From assembly GCF_015712165.1 (NCBI RefSeq), contig NZ_JADPZX010000001.1, positions 5,778,001 to 5,842,000 on the forward strand: DNA of 64,000 nucleotides. Direction: 5' to 3'. The notes beneath the pieces were generated by a model. The model was not told the origin of the DNA. It made no database searches and saw only the letters and a program-made list of their open reading frames with translations. Positions 16,953 through 26,591 of this stretch are shown piece by piece. Origin of the DNA: Streptomyces spinoverrucosus. Lineage in GTDB: Bacteria; Actinomycetota; Actinomycetes; Streptomycetales; Streptomycetaceae. The position numbers and the translations under genes are program-made. Position 1 is the stretch's first letter. The number at the start of each line of letters is the position of its first letter.

Positions 16953-17936
16953 TCAGGCCTTGACGCGGATCTCGGGGCGGAGCTTCGTCGTGATGTCGAC
17001 GACGACGTCCTTCGTCACGCTCTTGGTGGCGTCACTGGGAGAGATCATGACGAGGGTGCTGTAGTCGGCCCAGGCGCAGAACCAGTCGGTCTTCTCCTTC
17101 TTGGTCAGCTGGTCCTGTCCCTTGATCGACTGGCACTTCATGACCGCGCCGTCCAGATCGGCCTCTTCGGGCTCTCCGACCAGCTCGGGCTCGTTGCCGG
17201 AACCGCCGGAGTCCTCCTCTGCCGTCTTCTTGAAGTTGGTGAAGAACGTGTCGAGGGCGGTCTCGGGGTCACTGATCTCGCCGTAGACGCCGAGGAACGT
17301 GATGCCCTTGGCCGTCGCCGCGGCAGGGTCGGGCGTGGAGCTCGGGTCGCTCGGGTCGTACCCCGACAGGTCCGCCGTCGAGTACAGGCCGAACGCGGTC
17401 TTGCCGTTCTTGACACCGCTCTTCGCCAACTCCTTCTCGGAGTCGTCGCCCGCGCTCGCACCGTCGTCGGAGATCCGCTTGTACTCGGTGAGCACGGTCG
17501 CGGGCGTCGCCAGCTTGTGGGCGCCGTCGTCCTCCAGACCGCCCGCGCCGCCGCCCCCGCCGAGCACGAAGTACGCGCCCACGGCGATCGCCGCCACGAC
17601 CGCCACCGCGCCGATGACGAGGCCGGTCTTCTTCTTTCCGCCGCCCGGAGCCGGCGGCGTCGGTGCGCCGTACGGGGCCTGACCGTAGGGCGGCTGCTGG
17701 CCGTAAGGGGGCTGCTGGCCGTAGGGGGGCTGCTGGCCGTACGGAGGGGTCTGCGGCGGCACGCCCTGCGGGGCCTGCTGCGGGTAGCCGTACCCCGGCT
17801 GCGGCGGGGCGGGCTGCTGGGGGTAGCCGTAGCCGGGCTGCGGTGCCTGCGGCTGCTGGCCGTAGGGGCCCGGCTGGCCGTACGGTCCGGGCTGCTGGGG
17901 CTGCCCGCCGTACGGGCCCGGCTGGTTGTAGCTCAT
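16953..17936 (-). CDS. Pro/Gln/Tyr-rich single-pass membrane protein
   Basis: 327 residues. The N-terminal 100 residues are low-complexity, with many PGPYGQ, GYGYPQQ and PYGQQP units. One membrane helix follows (about 107-129, GLVIGAVAVVAAIAVGAYFVL), then an extracytoplasmic domain of about 190 residues with two cysteines (MKCQS, WFCAW) that may form a disulfide. This layout, a disordered cytoplasmic Pro/Gln region plus one helix and an exported domain, is common in Streptomyces; function is unknown. The ATG follows GGAGGGG. It is divergent from valS and shares the clpX terminator. Confidence 0.82.
   Translation of the reverse strand: MSYNQPGPYGGQPQQPGPYGQPGPYGQQPQAPQPGYGYPQQPAPPQPGYGYPQQAPQGVPPQTPPYGQQPPYGQQPPYGQQPPYGQAPYGAPTPPAPGGGKKKTGLVIGAVAVVAAIAVGAYFVLGGGGGAGGLEDDGAHKLATPATVLTEYKRISDDGASAGDDSEKELAKSGVKNGKTAFGLYSTADLSGYDPSDPSSTPDPAAATAKGITFLGVYGEISDPETALDTFFTNFKKTAEEDSGGSGNEPELVGEPEEADLDGAVMKCQSIKGQDQLTKKEKTDWFCAWADYSTLVMISPSDATKSVTKDVVVDITTKLRPEIRVKA
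17692..17745 (-). repeat. 18-bp tandem repeat coding PYGQQP
   Basis: Three near-identical units of GGCTGCTGGCCGTA-plus-four bases (17692, 17710, 17728) lie inside the minus-strand gene and encode repeated PYGQQP. Copy number could vary between strains. Confidence 0.75.
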
Positions 17937-18060
17937 TTCTGGGTTCCCCTCCAGATGCTTATGTGTTCACGACATCCTGGCGTAGCCACAGGAACCGCAC
18001 GGCATCGGGGTGCGCACCGTTACAAAGGAATCGAGTTTCGGGACGCCCCGGTGACACCCC

Positions 18061-18075
18061 TAAACTGAGGCCGTG
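18061..18075 (+). promoter_or_regulatory. -10 element giving a predicted leaderless valS mRNA
   Basis: TAAACT (18061-18066) is followed by exactly six bases (GAGGCC) and GTG 18073. The transcript would start at or next to the initiation codon. No -35 match stands out. Confidence 0.5.
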
Positions 18076-20697
18076 ACCGAGAACGCTCAGCAGCAGCCAC
18101 CAGCGCCCAACACCGAACTGCCGACCCAGTACGCGCCGGCCGACGTAGAGGGGCCGCTGTACGAGCGCTGGGTAGAGCGCGGTTACTTCGAGGCGGACGC
18201 GAAGAGCGACAAGCCGCCGTACACCATCGTCATCCCACCGCCGAACGTCACGGGCTCGCTCCACCTCGGGCACGCGTTCGAGCACACCCTCATCGACGTC
18301 CTCACCCGCCGCAAGCGGATGCAGGGCTACGAGACGCTGTGGCAGCCCGGCATGGACCACGCCGGTATCGCCACCCAGAACGTCGTCGAGCGCGAGCTCG
18401 CCAAGGAGGGCAAGTCCCGGCACGACCTGGGCCGTGAGGCGTTCGTCGAGCGGGTCTGGCAGTGGAAGGCCGAGTCCGGCGGGCAGATCTCCGGCCAGAT
18501 GCGCCGCCTCGGCGACGGCGTCGCGTGGTCGCGTGAGCGGTTCACCATGGACGAGGGGCTGTCCAAGGCCGTTCAGACCATCTTCAAGCGGCTCTACGAC
18601 GACGAGCTGATCTACCGCGCCGAGCGCATCATCAACTGGTGCCCCCGATGCCTGACGGCCATCTCGGACATCGAGGTCGAGTACCAGGACGACGACGGTG
18701 AGCTCGTCTCCATGAAGTACGGCGACGGGGACGACACCATCGTCGTCGCCACCACCCGTGCCGAGACCATGCTCGGTGACACCGCCGTCGCCGTTCACCC
18801 CGAGGACGAGCGGTACAGGCACCTCGTCGGCAAGCTCATCAAGCTGCCGCTGACCGACCGCTCCATCCCGGTCGTCGCCGACGAGCACGTCGACCCCGAG
18901 TTCGGCACCGGCGCCGTCAAGGTGACCCCGGCGCACGACCCGAACGACTTCGAGATCGGCCAGCGGCACAACCTGCCGGCCATCACGGTCATGGACGAGC
19001 ACGCCGTCATCACCGCCCACGGCCCCTTCCAGGGCCTGGACCGGCTGGAGGCCCGCTCCGCCATCGTCGCCGCGCTGCGCGCCGAGGGCCGGATCGTCGC
19101 CGAGAAGCGCCCGTACGTCCACTCCGTCGGCCACTGCTCGCGCTGCAAGACCACCATCGAGCCGCGCCTGTCCATGCAGTGGTGGGTCAAGGTCGGCCCG
19201 CTCGCCAAGGCCGCCGGTGACGCGGTCCGCGAGGGCAAGGTCGGCATCCACCCGCAGGAGATGGAGAAGCGGTACTTCGACTGGGTCGACAACCTCCACG
19301 ACTGGTGCATCTCGCGGCAGTTGTGGTGGGGCCACCGCATCCCGGTCTGGTACGGCCCGGAGGGCGAGGTCGTCTGCGTCGGCCCCGACGAGGAGCCGCC
19401 GAGCGGTGAGGGCTGGCGGCAGGACTCCGACGTCCTGGACACCTGGTTCTCGTCCGGCCTGTGGCCGTTCTCCACGCTGGGGTGGCCCGAGCAGACCGAG
19501 TCGCTCGCGAAGTTCTACCCGAACTCCGTCCTGGTCACCGGCTACGACATCCTCTTCTTCTGGGTCGCCCGGATGATGATGTTCGGCATCTACGCGATGG
19601 ACGGCACCCCGCCGTTCCACACCATCGCGCTGCACGGCATGGTCCGTGACCAGAACGGCAAGAAGATGTCGAAGTCCTTCGGGAACGTCGTCAATCCGCT
19701 GGACTGGATGGACAAGTACGGCTCGGACGCGTTGCGGTTCACCCTCGCGCGCGGCGCCAACCCGGGCGTCGACGTCCCGATCGGCGAGGACTGGGTCCAG
19801 GGCTCCCGCAACTTCGCCAACAAGATCTGGAACGCCACCCGCTTCGCGCTGATGAACGGCGCGACGGTGGACGGCCCGCTGCCGGACGCGTCGAAGATGT
19901 CCTCGACGGACCGCTGGATCCTCTCCCGCCTGAACTCGGTGGTCGCCGAGGTCGACGCGTACTACGAGGACTACCAGTTCGCGAAGCTGTCCGACGCGCT
20001 GTTCCACTTCGCCTGGGACGAGGTCTTCGACTGGTACGTCGAGCTGTCGAAGACGGTGTTCCAGGCGGGCGGCGAGGCCGCCGAGGTCTCGAAGCGCGTC
20101 CTCGGCGAGGTCCTGGACGTCACCCTGCGCCTGCTGCACCCGGTGGTCCCCTTCGTCACGGAGACCCTGTGGACCACGCTGACCGGCGGCGAGTCCGTCG
20201 TCATCGCCGAGTGGCCCGAGGACAGCGGCTTCCGGGACGCCGACGCCGAGCGGGAGATCGAGACGCTCCAGTCCGTCATCACCGAGGTCCGCCGCTTCCG
20301 CGCTGACCAGGGCCTCCAGCCCGGCCAGCGGGTGCCGGCGCGCCTGAGCCTGGACGGTACGGCGCTGGCCTCGCACGAGCCGGCCATCCGCCAGCTTTTG
20401 CGCCTGCAGCCGGAGGGCGAGAGCTTCTCGGCGACGGCGACCCTGCCGGTGGCGGGCGTCGAGGTCGGCCTGGACCTCTCCGGCGTCATCGACGTCGCGG
20501 CGGAGCGCAAGCGCCTCGCCAAGGACCTCGCCGCCGCCGAGAAGGAAAAGTCCCAGGCCACGGCCAAGCTCGGCAACGAGGCGTTCCTCGCGAAGGCACC
20601 GGACCAGGTGGTGGACAAGATCCGCGGGCGCCTGGCCAAGGCGGAGGAGGACATCGCGCGGATCGCCGCGCAGCTGGAAAGGCTGCCGCAGGCGTAG
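18073..20697 (+). CDS. valS: Valyl-tRNA synthetase
   Basis: 874 residues, class I synthetase. The HIGH-type motif is in [13 protein letters not shown] (HLGH 64-67), KMSKS lies at 531-535, an editing (CP1) domain lies between, an anticodon-binding domain follows from about 610, and the C-terminal coiled coil (about 805-870, [23 protein letters not shown]) is the usual ValRS arm. It charges tRNA-Val with valine and ATP. The start is GTG 18073; no T-box-like leader precedes it, and the GAGG is too close to the start to act as a ribosome binding site. It is followed by its own terminator. Confidence 0.97.
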   Translation: MTENAQQQPPAPNTELPTQYAPADVEGPLYERWVERGYFEADAKSDKPPYTIVIPPPNVTGSLHLGHAFEHTLIDVLTRRKRMQGYETLWQPGMDHAGIATQNVVERELAKEGKSRHDLGREAFVERVWQWKAESGGQISGQMRRLGDGVAWSRERFTMDEGLSKAVQTIFKRLYDDELIYRAERIINWCPRCLTAISDIEVEYQDDDGELVSMKYGDGDDTIVVATTRAETMLGDTAVAVHPEDERYRHLVGKLIKLPLTDRSIPVVADEHVDPEFGTGAVKVTPAHDPNDFEIGQRHNLPAITVMDEHAVITAHGPFQGLDRLEARSAIVAALRAEGRIVAEKRPYVHSVGHCSRCKTTIEPRLSMQWWVKVGPLAKAAGDAVREGKVGIHPQEMEKRYFDWVDNLHDWCISRQLWWGHRIPVWYGPEGEVVCVGPDEEPPSGEGWRQDSDVLDTWFSSGLWPFSTLGWPEQTESLAKFYPNSVLVTGYDILFFWVARMMMFGIYAMDGTPPFHTIALHGMVRDQNGKKMSKSFGNVVNPLDWMDKYGSDALRFTLARGANPGVDVPIGEDWVQGSRNFANKIWNATRFALMNGATVDGPLPDASKMSSTDRWILSRLNSVVAEVDAYYEDYQFAKLSDALFHFAWDEVFDWYVELSKTVFQAGGEAAEVSKRVLGEVLDVTLRLLHPVVPFVTETLWTTLTGGESVVIAEWPEDSGFRDADAEREIETLQSVITEVRRFRADQGLQPGQRVPARLSLDGTALASHEPAIRQLLRLQPEGESFSATATLPVAGVEVGLDLSGVIDVAAERKRLAKDLAAAEKEKSQATAKLGNEAFLAKAPDQVVDKIRGRLAKAEEDIARIAAQLERLPQA

Positions 20698-20713
20698 CGG
20701 TCGGTACGTGGCT

Positions 20714-20748
20714 GAAGGCCCCGGTGCCCTGTCGGTGCCGGGGCCTTC
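20714..20748 (+). terminator. Terminator of valS
   Basis: GAAGGCCCCGG pairs with CCGGGGCCTTC around a 13-base loop. Confidence 0.82.
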
Positions 20749-20757
20749 ACGTCCCCC

Positions 20758-20803
20758 AGGGGCGCGGGGAACTGCGCCGCCGGCCACAAACGACCGGCAG
20801 CCG
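20758..20803. repeat. Dispersed intergenic repeat, copy 3
   Basis: AGGGGCGCGGGGAACTGCGC, then CGCCGG, CCACAAAC, GACCGGCAGCCG. It lies between the valS terminator and folC and belongs to the same family as 10136-10180 and 13803-13850. Confidence 0.6.
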
Positions 20804-20847
20804 AACGACAGGACAAGCCACCCACAACCTTTGTCGGTCCCGCTCCG

Positions 20848-20862
20848 TAGACTGGCCCCGTG
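20848..20862 (+). promoter_or_regulatory. -10 element giving a predicted leaderless folC mRNA
   Basis: TAGACT (20848-20853), six bases (GGCCCC), then GTG 20860. There is no Shine-Dalgarno sequence. Confidence 0.5.
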
Positions 20863-22371
20863 AGTGAGCTCCCCCCGCGTGACCAGTCCGACCCCGGCGA
20901 GTCGTTCGACGAGATCATCGCCGCCGAAACCGAGCGCGACCCCGACCTCGCCGTGATCGAGGCCGGCAGCCGCACCCTGCGCACCCAGGGCGGCCCCCCG
21001 CAGTCCGACGTGCCGGCGCGCCCCGAGGACCCTGAGGTCGACAAGGCGCTGCGCGAGGTCGAGGCCGAGCTCGCCACCCGCTGGGGCGAGACCAAGCTGG
21101 AGCCGTCCGTCACACGCATCTCCGCGCTGATGGACGTGCTCGGCGAGCCGCAGCGGTCGTACCCCTCGATCCACATCACGGGCACGAACGGCAAGACCTC
21201 CACCGCCCGCATGATCGAGGCCCTGCTCGGCGCCTTCGAGCTGCGGACCGGGCGGTACACCTCGCCCCACGTGCAGTCCATCACCGAGCGGATCAGCCTC
21301 GACGGGGCGCCGATCCGGCCCGAGCGGTTCATCGAGACGTACCAGGACATCAAGCCGTACGTCGAGATGGTCGACGCCCAGCAGGAGTACCGGCTGTCGT
21401 TCTTCGAGGTGCTGACCGGCATGGCGTACGCCGCCTTCGCCGACGCGCCGGTCGACGTCGCCGTCGTCGAGGTGGGCATGGGCGGGAGCTGGGACGCCAC
21501 CAACGTCATCGACGGTGATGTCGCCGTCGTGACGCCCATCGACCTCGATCACACCGACCGGCTCGGTGGCACCCCAGGCGAGATCGCCGGTGAGAAGGCC
21601 GGGATCATCAAGACCGGTGCCACCGTGATCATGGCCCAGCAGCCGGTGGACGCCGCCCAGGTGCTGCTGAAGAAGGCCGTGGACGTCGACGCGACCGTGG
21701 CCCGGGAGGGCCTGGAGTTCGGTGTCGTGGCGCGGCAGGTCGCCGTCGGCGGACAGTTGCTGACCCTGCGCGGGCTCGGCGGCGAGTACACCGAGGTGTA
21801 TCTGCCGCTGCACGGCGCCCACCAGGCGCACAACGCGGCCGTCGCGCTCGCCGCCGTCGAGGCGTTCTTCGGCGTCGGCGCGCAGCGGGCCGAGTCGCTG
21901 GACATCGACACGGTGCGCAAGGCTTTCGCGGCCGTCGCCTCGCCGGGCCGGCTGGAGATCGTACGGCGCTCGCCCACCGTCGTCCTGGACGCCGCGCACA
22001 ACCCGGCCGGCGCCCGGGCCGCGGCCGAGGCGATCGGCGAGGCCTTCCAGTTCAGCCGGCTCATCGGGGTCGTCGGCGCCAGCGGCGACAAGAACGTACG
22101 CGGGCTGCTGGAGGCCTTCGAGCCGGTGTTCGCCGAGGTCGTCGTCACGCAGAACTCCAGCCATCGCGCGATGGACGCCGACGAACTGGCGGCCATCGCT
22201 GTCGAGGTGTTCGGCGAGGAGCGGGTCCAGGTGGAGCCGCGGCTGCCGGACGCGCTGGAGGCGGCGATCACGCTGGCCGAGGAGGAGGGCGAGTTCGCGG
22301 GCGGCGGTGTGTTCGTCACCGGATCCGTCATCACCGTCGGCGAGGCCCGACTGCTGCTGGGGAAGGGCTGA
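20860..22371 (+). CDS. folC: Folylpolyglutamate/dihydrofolate synthase
   Basis: 503 residues, a Mur-ligase-superfamily enzyme that adds glutamate to dihydropteroate or tetrahydrofolate with ATP. The first 70 residues are an acidic extension. The P-loop is GTNGKTS (108-114), followed by TSPHVQSITERI and later the LDHTDRLGGT and HNPAGARA motifs of the family. It starts at GTG 20860 with a predicted leaderless mRNA. The DUF4233 gene follows 8 bases later and ndk lies beyond, an order I know from Streptomyces. Confidence 0.95.
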   Translation: MSELPPRDQSDPGESFDEIIAAETERDPDLAVIEAGSRTLRTQGGPPQSDVPARPEDPEVDKALREVEAELATRWGETKLEPSVTRISALMDVLGEPQRSYPSIHITGTNGKTSTARMIEALLGAFELRTGRYTSPHVQSITERISLDGAPIRPERFIETYQDIKPYVEMVDAQQEYRLSFFEVLTGMAYAAFADAPVDVAVVEVGMGGSWDATNVIDGDVAVVTPIDLDHTDRLGGTPGEIAGEKAGIIKTGATVIMAQQPVDAAQVLLKKAVDVDATVAREGLEFGVVARQVAVGGQLLTLRGLGGEYTEVYLPLHGAHQAHNAAVALAAVEAFFGVGAQRAESLDIDTVRKAFAAVASPGRLEIVRRSPTVVLDAAHNPAGARAAAEAIGEAFQFSRLIGVVGASGDKNVRGLLEAFEPVFAEVVVTQNSSHRAMDADELAAIAVEVFGEERVQVEPRLPDALEAAITLAEEEGEFAGGGVFVTGSVITVGEARLLLGKG

Positions 22372-22379
22372 TTCCCACC

Positions 22380-22721
22380 ATGCGTACGCTCTGTGCTTCC
22401 ACCCTGATCGGCGAGTTCTTCGTCATCGGCTTCGCCGGTCTGGTGGCCATGAAGGATCCCGACCTGTCGATGTCGACGGTCTGGACGGTCAGCGGCATCG
22501 CGATGTTCCTGTGCCTGGTGCTGTGCGGCCTGGCGACCCGGCCGGGCGGAGTGGCCATGGGCTGGGCCCTGCAGATCGGACTCATTGCTTCCGGTTTCGT
22601 CGTCCCCACGATGTTCTTCCTGGGGGCAATGTTCGCCGCGCTGTGGTGGGCTTCCGTCCACTACGGCAGGAAGATCGACGAGGCCAAGGCCAGATTCGCC
22701 GCGCAGGCTGACACTGCGTAA
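22380..22721 (+). CDS. DUF4233 small membrane protein
   Basis: 113 residues with three or four membrane helices (about 7-25, 35-54, 60-95) and a short charged C-terminus (HYGRKIDEAKARF). It matches my recollection of DUF4233 proteins, which are encoded immediately after folC throughout the actinobacteria. The 8-base spacing implies co-transcription with folC. No catalytic residues are recognised; function unknown. Confidence 0.85.
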   Translation: MRTLCASTLIGEFFVIGFAGLVAMKDPDLSMSTVWTVSGIAMFLCLVLCGLATRPGGVAMGWALQIGLIASGFVVPTMFFLGAMFAALWWASVHYGRKIDEAKARFAAQADTA

Positions 22722-22789
22722 CGAACGCGCGGAAGCGCCCTGTAGCCTCATCACCCCGCACACCGCGTGACCCAAGAAGGAGCCCCGTC

Positions 22790-23203
22790 GTGACCCAGCG
22801 CACCCTCGTCCTGCTCAAGCCCGACGCCGTCCGTCGCGGCCTGACCGGCGAGATCATCAGCCGTATCGAGCGCAAGGCGGGCTGGCGGATCACCGCGCTG
22901 GAACTGCGCACCCTGGACCAGGAGACGCTGGAGCAGCACTACGGCGAGCACAAGGGCAAGCCCTTCTACGAGCCGCTGGTGGAGTTCATGTCCTCCGGCC
23001 CGGTCGTGGCGCTGATCGTCGAGGGCGAGCGGGTCATCGAGGGGCTGCGCGCGCTGGCCGGCCCGACCGACCCGATCGCCGCCGCGCCCGGTTCGATCCG
23101 CGGTGACTACGGCGTGATCGTGCGCGAGAACCTGATCCACGCCTCCGACTCGGAGGAGTCGGCCGAACGTGAGGTGAAGATCTTCTTCCCCGGCCGCGCC
23201 TGA
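22790..23203 (+). CDS. ndk: Nucleoside diphosphate kinase
   Basis: 137 residues, the normal length. The phosphoacceptor histidine is His117 in NLIHASDS, and [13 protein letters not shown] at the N-terminus is the family start. It transfers the gamma phosphate between nucleoside triphosphates and diphosphates. GTG 22790 follows AAGAAGGAG. A TAGCCT element at 22743-22748 may be its own -10. It ends at a hairpin terminator. Confidence 0.97.
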   Translation: MTQRTLVLLKPDAVRRGLTGEIISRIERKAGWRITALELRTLDQETLEQHYGEHKGKPFYEPLVEFMSSGPVVALIVEGERVIEGLRALAGPTDPIAAAPGSIRGDYGVIVRENLIHASDSEESAEREVKIFFPGRA

Positions 23204-23279
23204 CGCGTCGCCGAAGAAGCGGAACGAATTCACCACGCGTCCTTCTGAGGGACCGTCACCTTTTCCCACCGCCTGACCT

Positions 23280-23307
23280 GGGACGGCCGCGAATTTCCGG
23301 TCGTCCC
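23280..23307 (+). terminator. Terminator of ndk
   Basis: GGGACG(GCCG) pairs with (CGGT)CGTCCC, about ten base pairs around CGAATTTC. Confidence 0.65.
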
Positions 23308-23514
23308 CCGGTGTATCCGTGCCGATCGGGGGAACGAGTGCCCCCGATGGCCCGTCTCCACAAGCGAGGCGGCGCGCCATCTGATGACAATGGCGAAGAC
23401 CCTCGCGCAGTGTTCGGGAAGACGCGTCTACGATGGAAGCCTTCACGTCACAGCACCCACTTCGCCGACCTGAAAAGCCCTCAAAAGCTCCGTGGGAAGG
23501 CCAGACGAATCCTG
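23308..23514 (+). promoter_or_regulatory. mreB upstream region, gene-free
   Basis: With the terminator this is part of a 311-base gap between ndk and mreB. A TACGAT element (23429-23434) could be an mreB -10, predicting a leader of about 75 bases. The -35 is weak. mreB transcription in Streptomyces is known to rise during sporulation, but I cannot identify a specific activator site here. Confidence 0.4.
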
Positions 23515-24546
23515 ATGGGGAACTCAATGTCGTTCATCGGCCGTGACATGGCTGTCGACCTCGGGACCGCCAACACGCTGGTGTACGTCAGGGGTCGCGG
23601 GATCGTACTCAACGAGCCGTCCGTCGTCGCCATCAACACCAACACCGGTGGCATCCTCGCGGTCGGTGCCGAAGCGAAGAAGATGATCGGGCGCACGCCC
23701 GGCAACATCGTTGCCGTACGTCCGCTGAAGGACGGCGTGATCGCCGACTTCGAGATCACCGAGCGGATGCTCCGCTACTTCATCCTGAAGATCCACAAGC
23801 GGCGGTATCTGGCTCGTCCGCGGGTCGTCGTCTGTGTGCCCTCGGGCATCACCGGCGTCGAGCGCCGTGCCGTCATCGAGGCGTCGTCCCAGGCCGGCGC
23901 CCGTCAGGTGCACATCATCGAGGAGCCCATGGCGGCCGCCATCGGCTCCGGCCTGCCGGTCCACGAGGCCACGGGCAACATGGTGGTGGACATCGGCGGC
24001 GGCACCACGGAGGTCGCGGTCATCTCCCTCGGCGGCATCGTCACCGCCCAGTCCATCCGCGTCGCGGGCGACGAGCTGGACAACGCGATCATCCAGCACA
24101 TCAAGAAGGAGTACTCGCTCCTGCTGGGTGAGCGCACGGCCGAGCAGATCAAGATCACGATCGGTTCGGCGTACGACCTCGACTCCGACGAGCACACCGA
24201 AATCCGCGGCCGGGACCTGGTCTCCGGGCTGCCCAAGACCGTCGTCATCTCGGCCGCCGAAGTGCGCAAGGCGATCGAGGAGCCCGTCAACGCGATCGTG
24301 GACGCGGTGAAGACGACGCTCGACAAGTGTCCGCCGGAGCTGTCCGGCGACATCATGGACCGCGGAATCGTTCTGACCGGCGGCGGCGCGCTGCTGCGCG
24401 GCCTGGACGAGCGGCTGCGCCGCGAGACCGGTATGCCGATCCACATCGCCGAGGACCCGCTGGACAGCGTGGCGCTCGGGTCCGGCAAGTGCGTCGAGGA
24501 GTTCGAGGCGCTCCAGCAGGTGCTGGACGCCCAGCCGCGCAGATGA
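23515..24546 (+). CDS. mreB: Rod-shape/spore-wall actin-like protein MreB
   Basis: 343 residues with the actin-fold signatures [14 protein letters not shown] (phosphate 1), [14 protein letters not shown] (phosphate 2) and [15 protein letters not shown] (adenosine). It polymerises with ATP on the membrane and in Streptomyces organises spore-wall synthesis. ATG 23515 gives the length I recall for the family in this genus. ATG 23527, four codons later, has GGGG six bases upstream and may be the true start (339 residues). It is separated from mreC by a very strong hairpin. Confidence 0.96.
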   Translation: MGNSMSFIGRDMAVDLGTANTLVYVRGRGIVLNEPSVVAINTNTGGILAVGAEAKKMIGRTPGNIVAVRPLKDGVIADFEITERMLRYFILKIHKRRYLARPRVVVCVPSGITGVERRAVIEASSQAGARQVHIIEEPMAAAIGSGLPVHEATGNMVVDIGGGTTEVAVISLGGIVTAQSIRVAGDELDNAIIQHIKKEYSLLLGERTAEQIKITIGSAYDLDSDEHTEIRGRDLVSGLPKTVVISAAEVRKAIEEPVNAIVDAVKTTLDKCPPELSGDIMDRGIVLTGGGALLRGLDERLRRETGMPIHIAEDPLDSVALGSGKCVEEFEALQQVLDAQPRR

Positions 24547-24561
24547 CGTAACTCTTCGATT

Positions 24562-24595
24562 CCGCCGTACGAGACCATCGCCTCTCGTACGGCGG
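24562..24595 (+). terminator. Strong hairpin between mreB and mreC
   Basis: CCGCCGTACGAGA pairs perfectly with TCTCGTACGGCGG around an 8-base loop: 13 bp with no mismatch, followed by ATCGTTGATAT. It should end or attenuate the mreB transcript before mreC. Confidence 0.8.
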
Positions 24596-24711
24596 ATCGT
24601 TGATATAGAGGCATAAGCTGCCACAAACAGCCCGTGGGATTCCGCGTCCGGTTTCCCTTCGGGCCAACCCGATTTCCCGGATTCCTATGAGGAAGGGCAC
24701 GGCCGCCGCAC

Positions 24712-25782
24712 GTGAGGGACACACGAGAGAGCCGGCTGCTTCTTGTGCTGCTGGTCGCCATCGCGTTCGCGTTGATCACGGTGGACATCCGCGGCGGGGA
24801 GGATTCACCGGTCGACGGTGCCCGCGGAGCCGCGGCCGCGGTCTTCGGCCCGATCGAGAACGGGGTGTCGACGGCGGTCGACCCGGTGGGCAACGCGATC
24901 GCCGCGATCCGTGACTCCGGCGAGCGGCACGACCGGCTGGCCGAACTGGAGCGGGAGAACGCCGCCCTGAAGGCGAAGCTCGGCAGCGACGACCGCAACC
25001 GCAGCCGCCTGGCCCAGCTGAACAAGATGCTGAAGGTCGCGGGTGAGGGCCAGTACGGCATCAAGGGCGCCGAGGTCATCGCCATAGGAGCGGCCCAGGG
25101 CTTCTCCTGGACCATCACCATCGACATCGGCGCGGGCGACGGCATCAAGCGGGACATGACCGTTCTCAACGGCGACGGCCTGGTCGGCCGCGTCACCACC
25201 GTCGGCCCGAACACCGCGACCGTGCTGCTGGCCAGCGACCCCGACTTCACCGTCGGCACCCGGATGGAAGGCAGCGACGAACTCGGCTTCGCCTCCGGCC
25301 AGGGCGACCGGCCGCTGCGCGTCGAACTCCTCAACGGCAAGGCCCAGATCAAGAAGGGCGACCGCCTGGTCACCTTCGGCTCGCAGGCCGACAAGCCGTT
25401 CGTGCCCGGCGTCCCCGTCGGCGTGGTCTCCCGCGTCGACCCCTCCGGCGGCGACCTGACCCGCACGCTCTACGTCACGCCGTTCGTCAGCTTCAGCAAG
25501 CTCGACATCGTCGGGGTGGTCGTCCAGACGCCCGCCAAGGACCCGCGCGACACGGTGCTGCCGGACAAGTCCAAGCCGACGCCGACTCCCACCGTGACGG
25601 TGACCGTGACGCCGGGCGCGGCGAACGCCGAGAACTCCCAGAGCACCGAGAACTCCCAGAGCACCGAGAATTCCGGGAGCACCGAGAACTCCGAGAGCTC
25701 TGAGAGCACCGAGAGTTCCGAGAATTCCGGGAGCTCCGAGGCGCCCACCGGCGGCGAGTCCCAGCAAGAGGAAGACCAGTAG
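24712..25782 (+). CDS. mreC: Cell-shape protein MreC with Ser/Glu-rich tail
   Basis: 356 residues. One N-terminal membrane helix (about 9-24) is followed by a coiled coil (about 72-110, RLAELERENAALKAKL) and the two beta-domains of MreC (about 115-275). The C-terminal 70 residues are repetitive Thr/Pro then ENSQST/ENSGST units, an unusual extracytoplasmic tail. MreC links MreB to the PBP2/RodA synthase outside the membrane. GTG 24712 has AGGAAGGG about 17 bases upstream, so the exact start is less certain. mreD follows after 15 bases. Confidence 0.93.
   Translation: MRDTRESRLLLVLLVAIAFALITVDIRGGEDSPVDGARGAAAAVFGPIENGVSTAVDPVGNAIAAIRDSGERHDRLAELERENAALKAKLGSDDRNRSRLAQLNKMLKVAGEGQYGIKGAEVIAIGAAQGFSWTITIDIGAGDGIKRDMTVLNGDGLVGRVTTVGPNTATVLLASDPDFTVGTRMEGSDELGFASGQGDRPLRVELLNGKAQIKKGDRLVTFGSQADKPFVPGVPVGVVSRVDPSGGDLTRTLYVTPFVSFSKLDIVGVVVQTPAKDPRDTVLPDKSKPTPTPTVTVTVTPGAANAENSQSTENSQSTENSGSTENSESSESTESSENSGSSEAPTGGESQQEEDQ
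25630..25738 (+). repeat. 18-bp tandem repeats in the mreC tail
   Basis: GAGAACTCCCAGAGCACC is present twice exactly (25630, 25648) and then in diverging copies to 25738. It encodes ENSQST-type hexapeptides. Confidence 0.8.
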
Positions 25783-25797
25783 GGGGAGCTGTACCCA

Positions 25798-26475
25798 ATG
25801 CGTTTCAACCGGATCCTGCTCTCCTCAACCCTGGTCGTCGTCGCCCTGGTGCTCCAGGTGAGCGTCCTGGCCCGGCTGCACCTCCCGGGCGCCGTCCCCG
25901 ACCTGGTCCTGCTCACCGTGCTCGCCTTCGCGCTGGTCTACGGCCATGTCGGCGGCGCTCTGATCGGCTTCGGCGCCGGACTCCTCGCCGACCTCGCCCC
26001 GCCCGCCGACCACGCCGCCGGCCGCTACGCGCTGGTGCTGTGCGTCATCGGCTACCTCGCGGGCCTGGTCAAGCCGGAGAACGGCCAGGTCAAGTCGGCC
26101 ACCGGACCGATGGCCGTGGTGGTCGCCGCCGCGATCGGCAGCACCCTGCTGTACGCCGGGGTAGGTGCCCTCGTCGGCGACACCGCCGCCCGCCATGTCG
26201 GCCTGACCGGCCTGCTGTTCACGGCCGCCCTGTACGACCTGCTGCTCGCCCCCTTCGTCGTCCCCGGCCTGATGGCGCTCGCCCGGCGCGCGGACAACGA
26301 CCCGGTGGAGGCCAGCTCCTCGGCCAAGGCGACCGACATCTCCTCCGGCTGGCTCTCCGCCGGCACCGGACTGCGCATCGGCGGCCAGCGCGGCGGGCTC
26401 GGCAGCCTGAAGGTGAAGGCGGCCAGAGCGCGGGTGGCGCGGGCCGGGCGCATCAAGGGGGTCAAGCGGCTGTGA
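25798..26475 (+). CDS. mreD: Cell-shape membrane protein MreD
   Basis: 225 residues with about five membrane helices (the first LLSSTLVVVALVLQVSVLARL, then VPDLVLLTVLAFALVYG). The motif GFGAGLLADLAPP is typical of MreD. A basic cytoplasmic C-terminus (about 190-225) is longer than in Gram-negative MreD. It bridges MreC to the PBP2-RodA complex. ATG 25798 follows GGGGGAGC. It is co-transcribed with mreC by spacing; pbp2 follows 116 bases later. Confidence 0.9.
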   Translation: MRFNRILLSSTLVVVALVLQVSVLARLHLPGAVPDLVLLTVLAFALVYGHVGGALIGFGAGLLADLAPPADHAAGRYALVLCVIGYLAGLVKPENGQVKSATGPMAVVVAAAIGSTLLYAGVGALVGDTAARHVGLTGLLFTAALYDLLLAPFVVPGLMALARRADNDPVEASSSAKATDISSGWLSAGTGLRIGGQRGGLGSLKVKAARARVARAGRIKGVKRL

Positions 26476-26591
26476 GCGCAGGGCAGTTCACCCGAACGGG
26501 GGAGCTCAGGCGGAACCCGGCCTCGTCGACCGGCCGTTCATCATTCGTACCCGCACACGCGTACGCGCTCTGAGAGGGGGAGGCAGCCGCA

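Noticed and set aside
17937..18072. T-box riboswitch before valS
   Set aside because: The gap is short, lacks T-box sequence and a terminator/antiterminator pair, and the -10 element predicts a leaderless transcript.
17959..22164. Very long minus-strand open frame (over 1400 codons) opposite valS and folC
   Set aside because: It is the usual antisense shadow in GC-rich DNA: it covers two certain genes, its composition is Arg/Gly/Asp/Leu-biased without domains, and it has no ribosome binding site.
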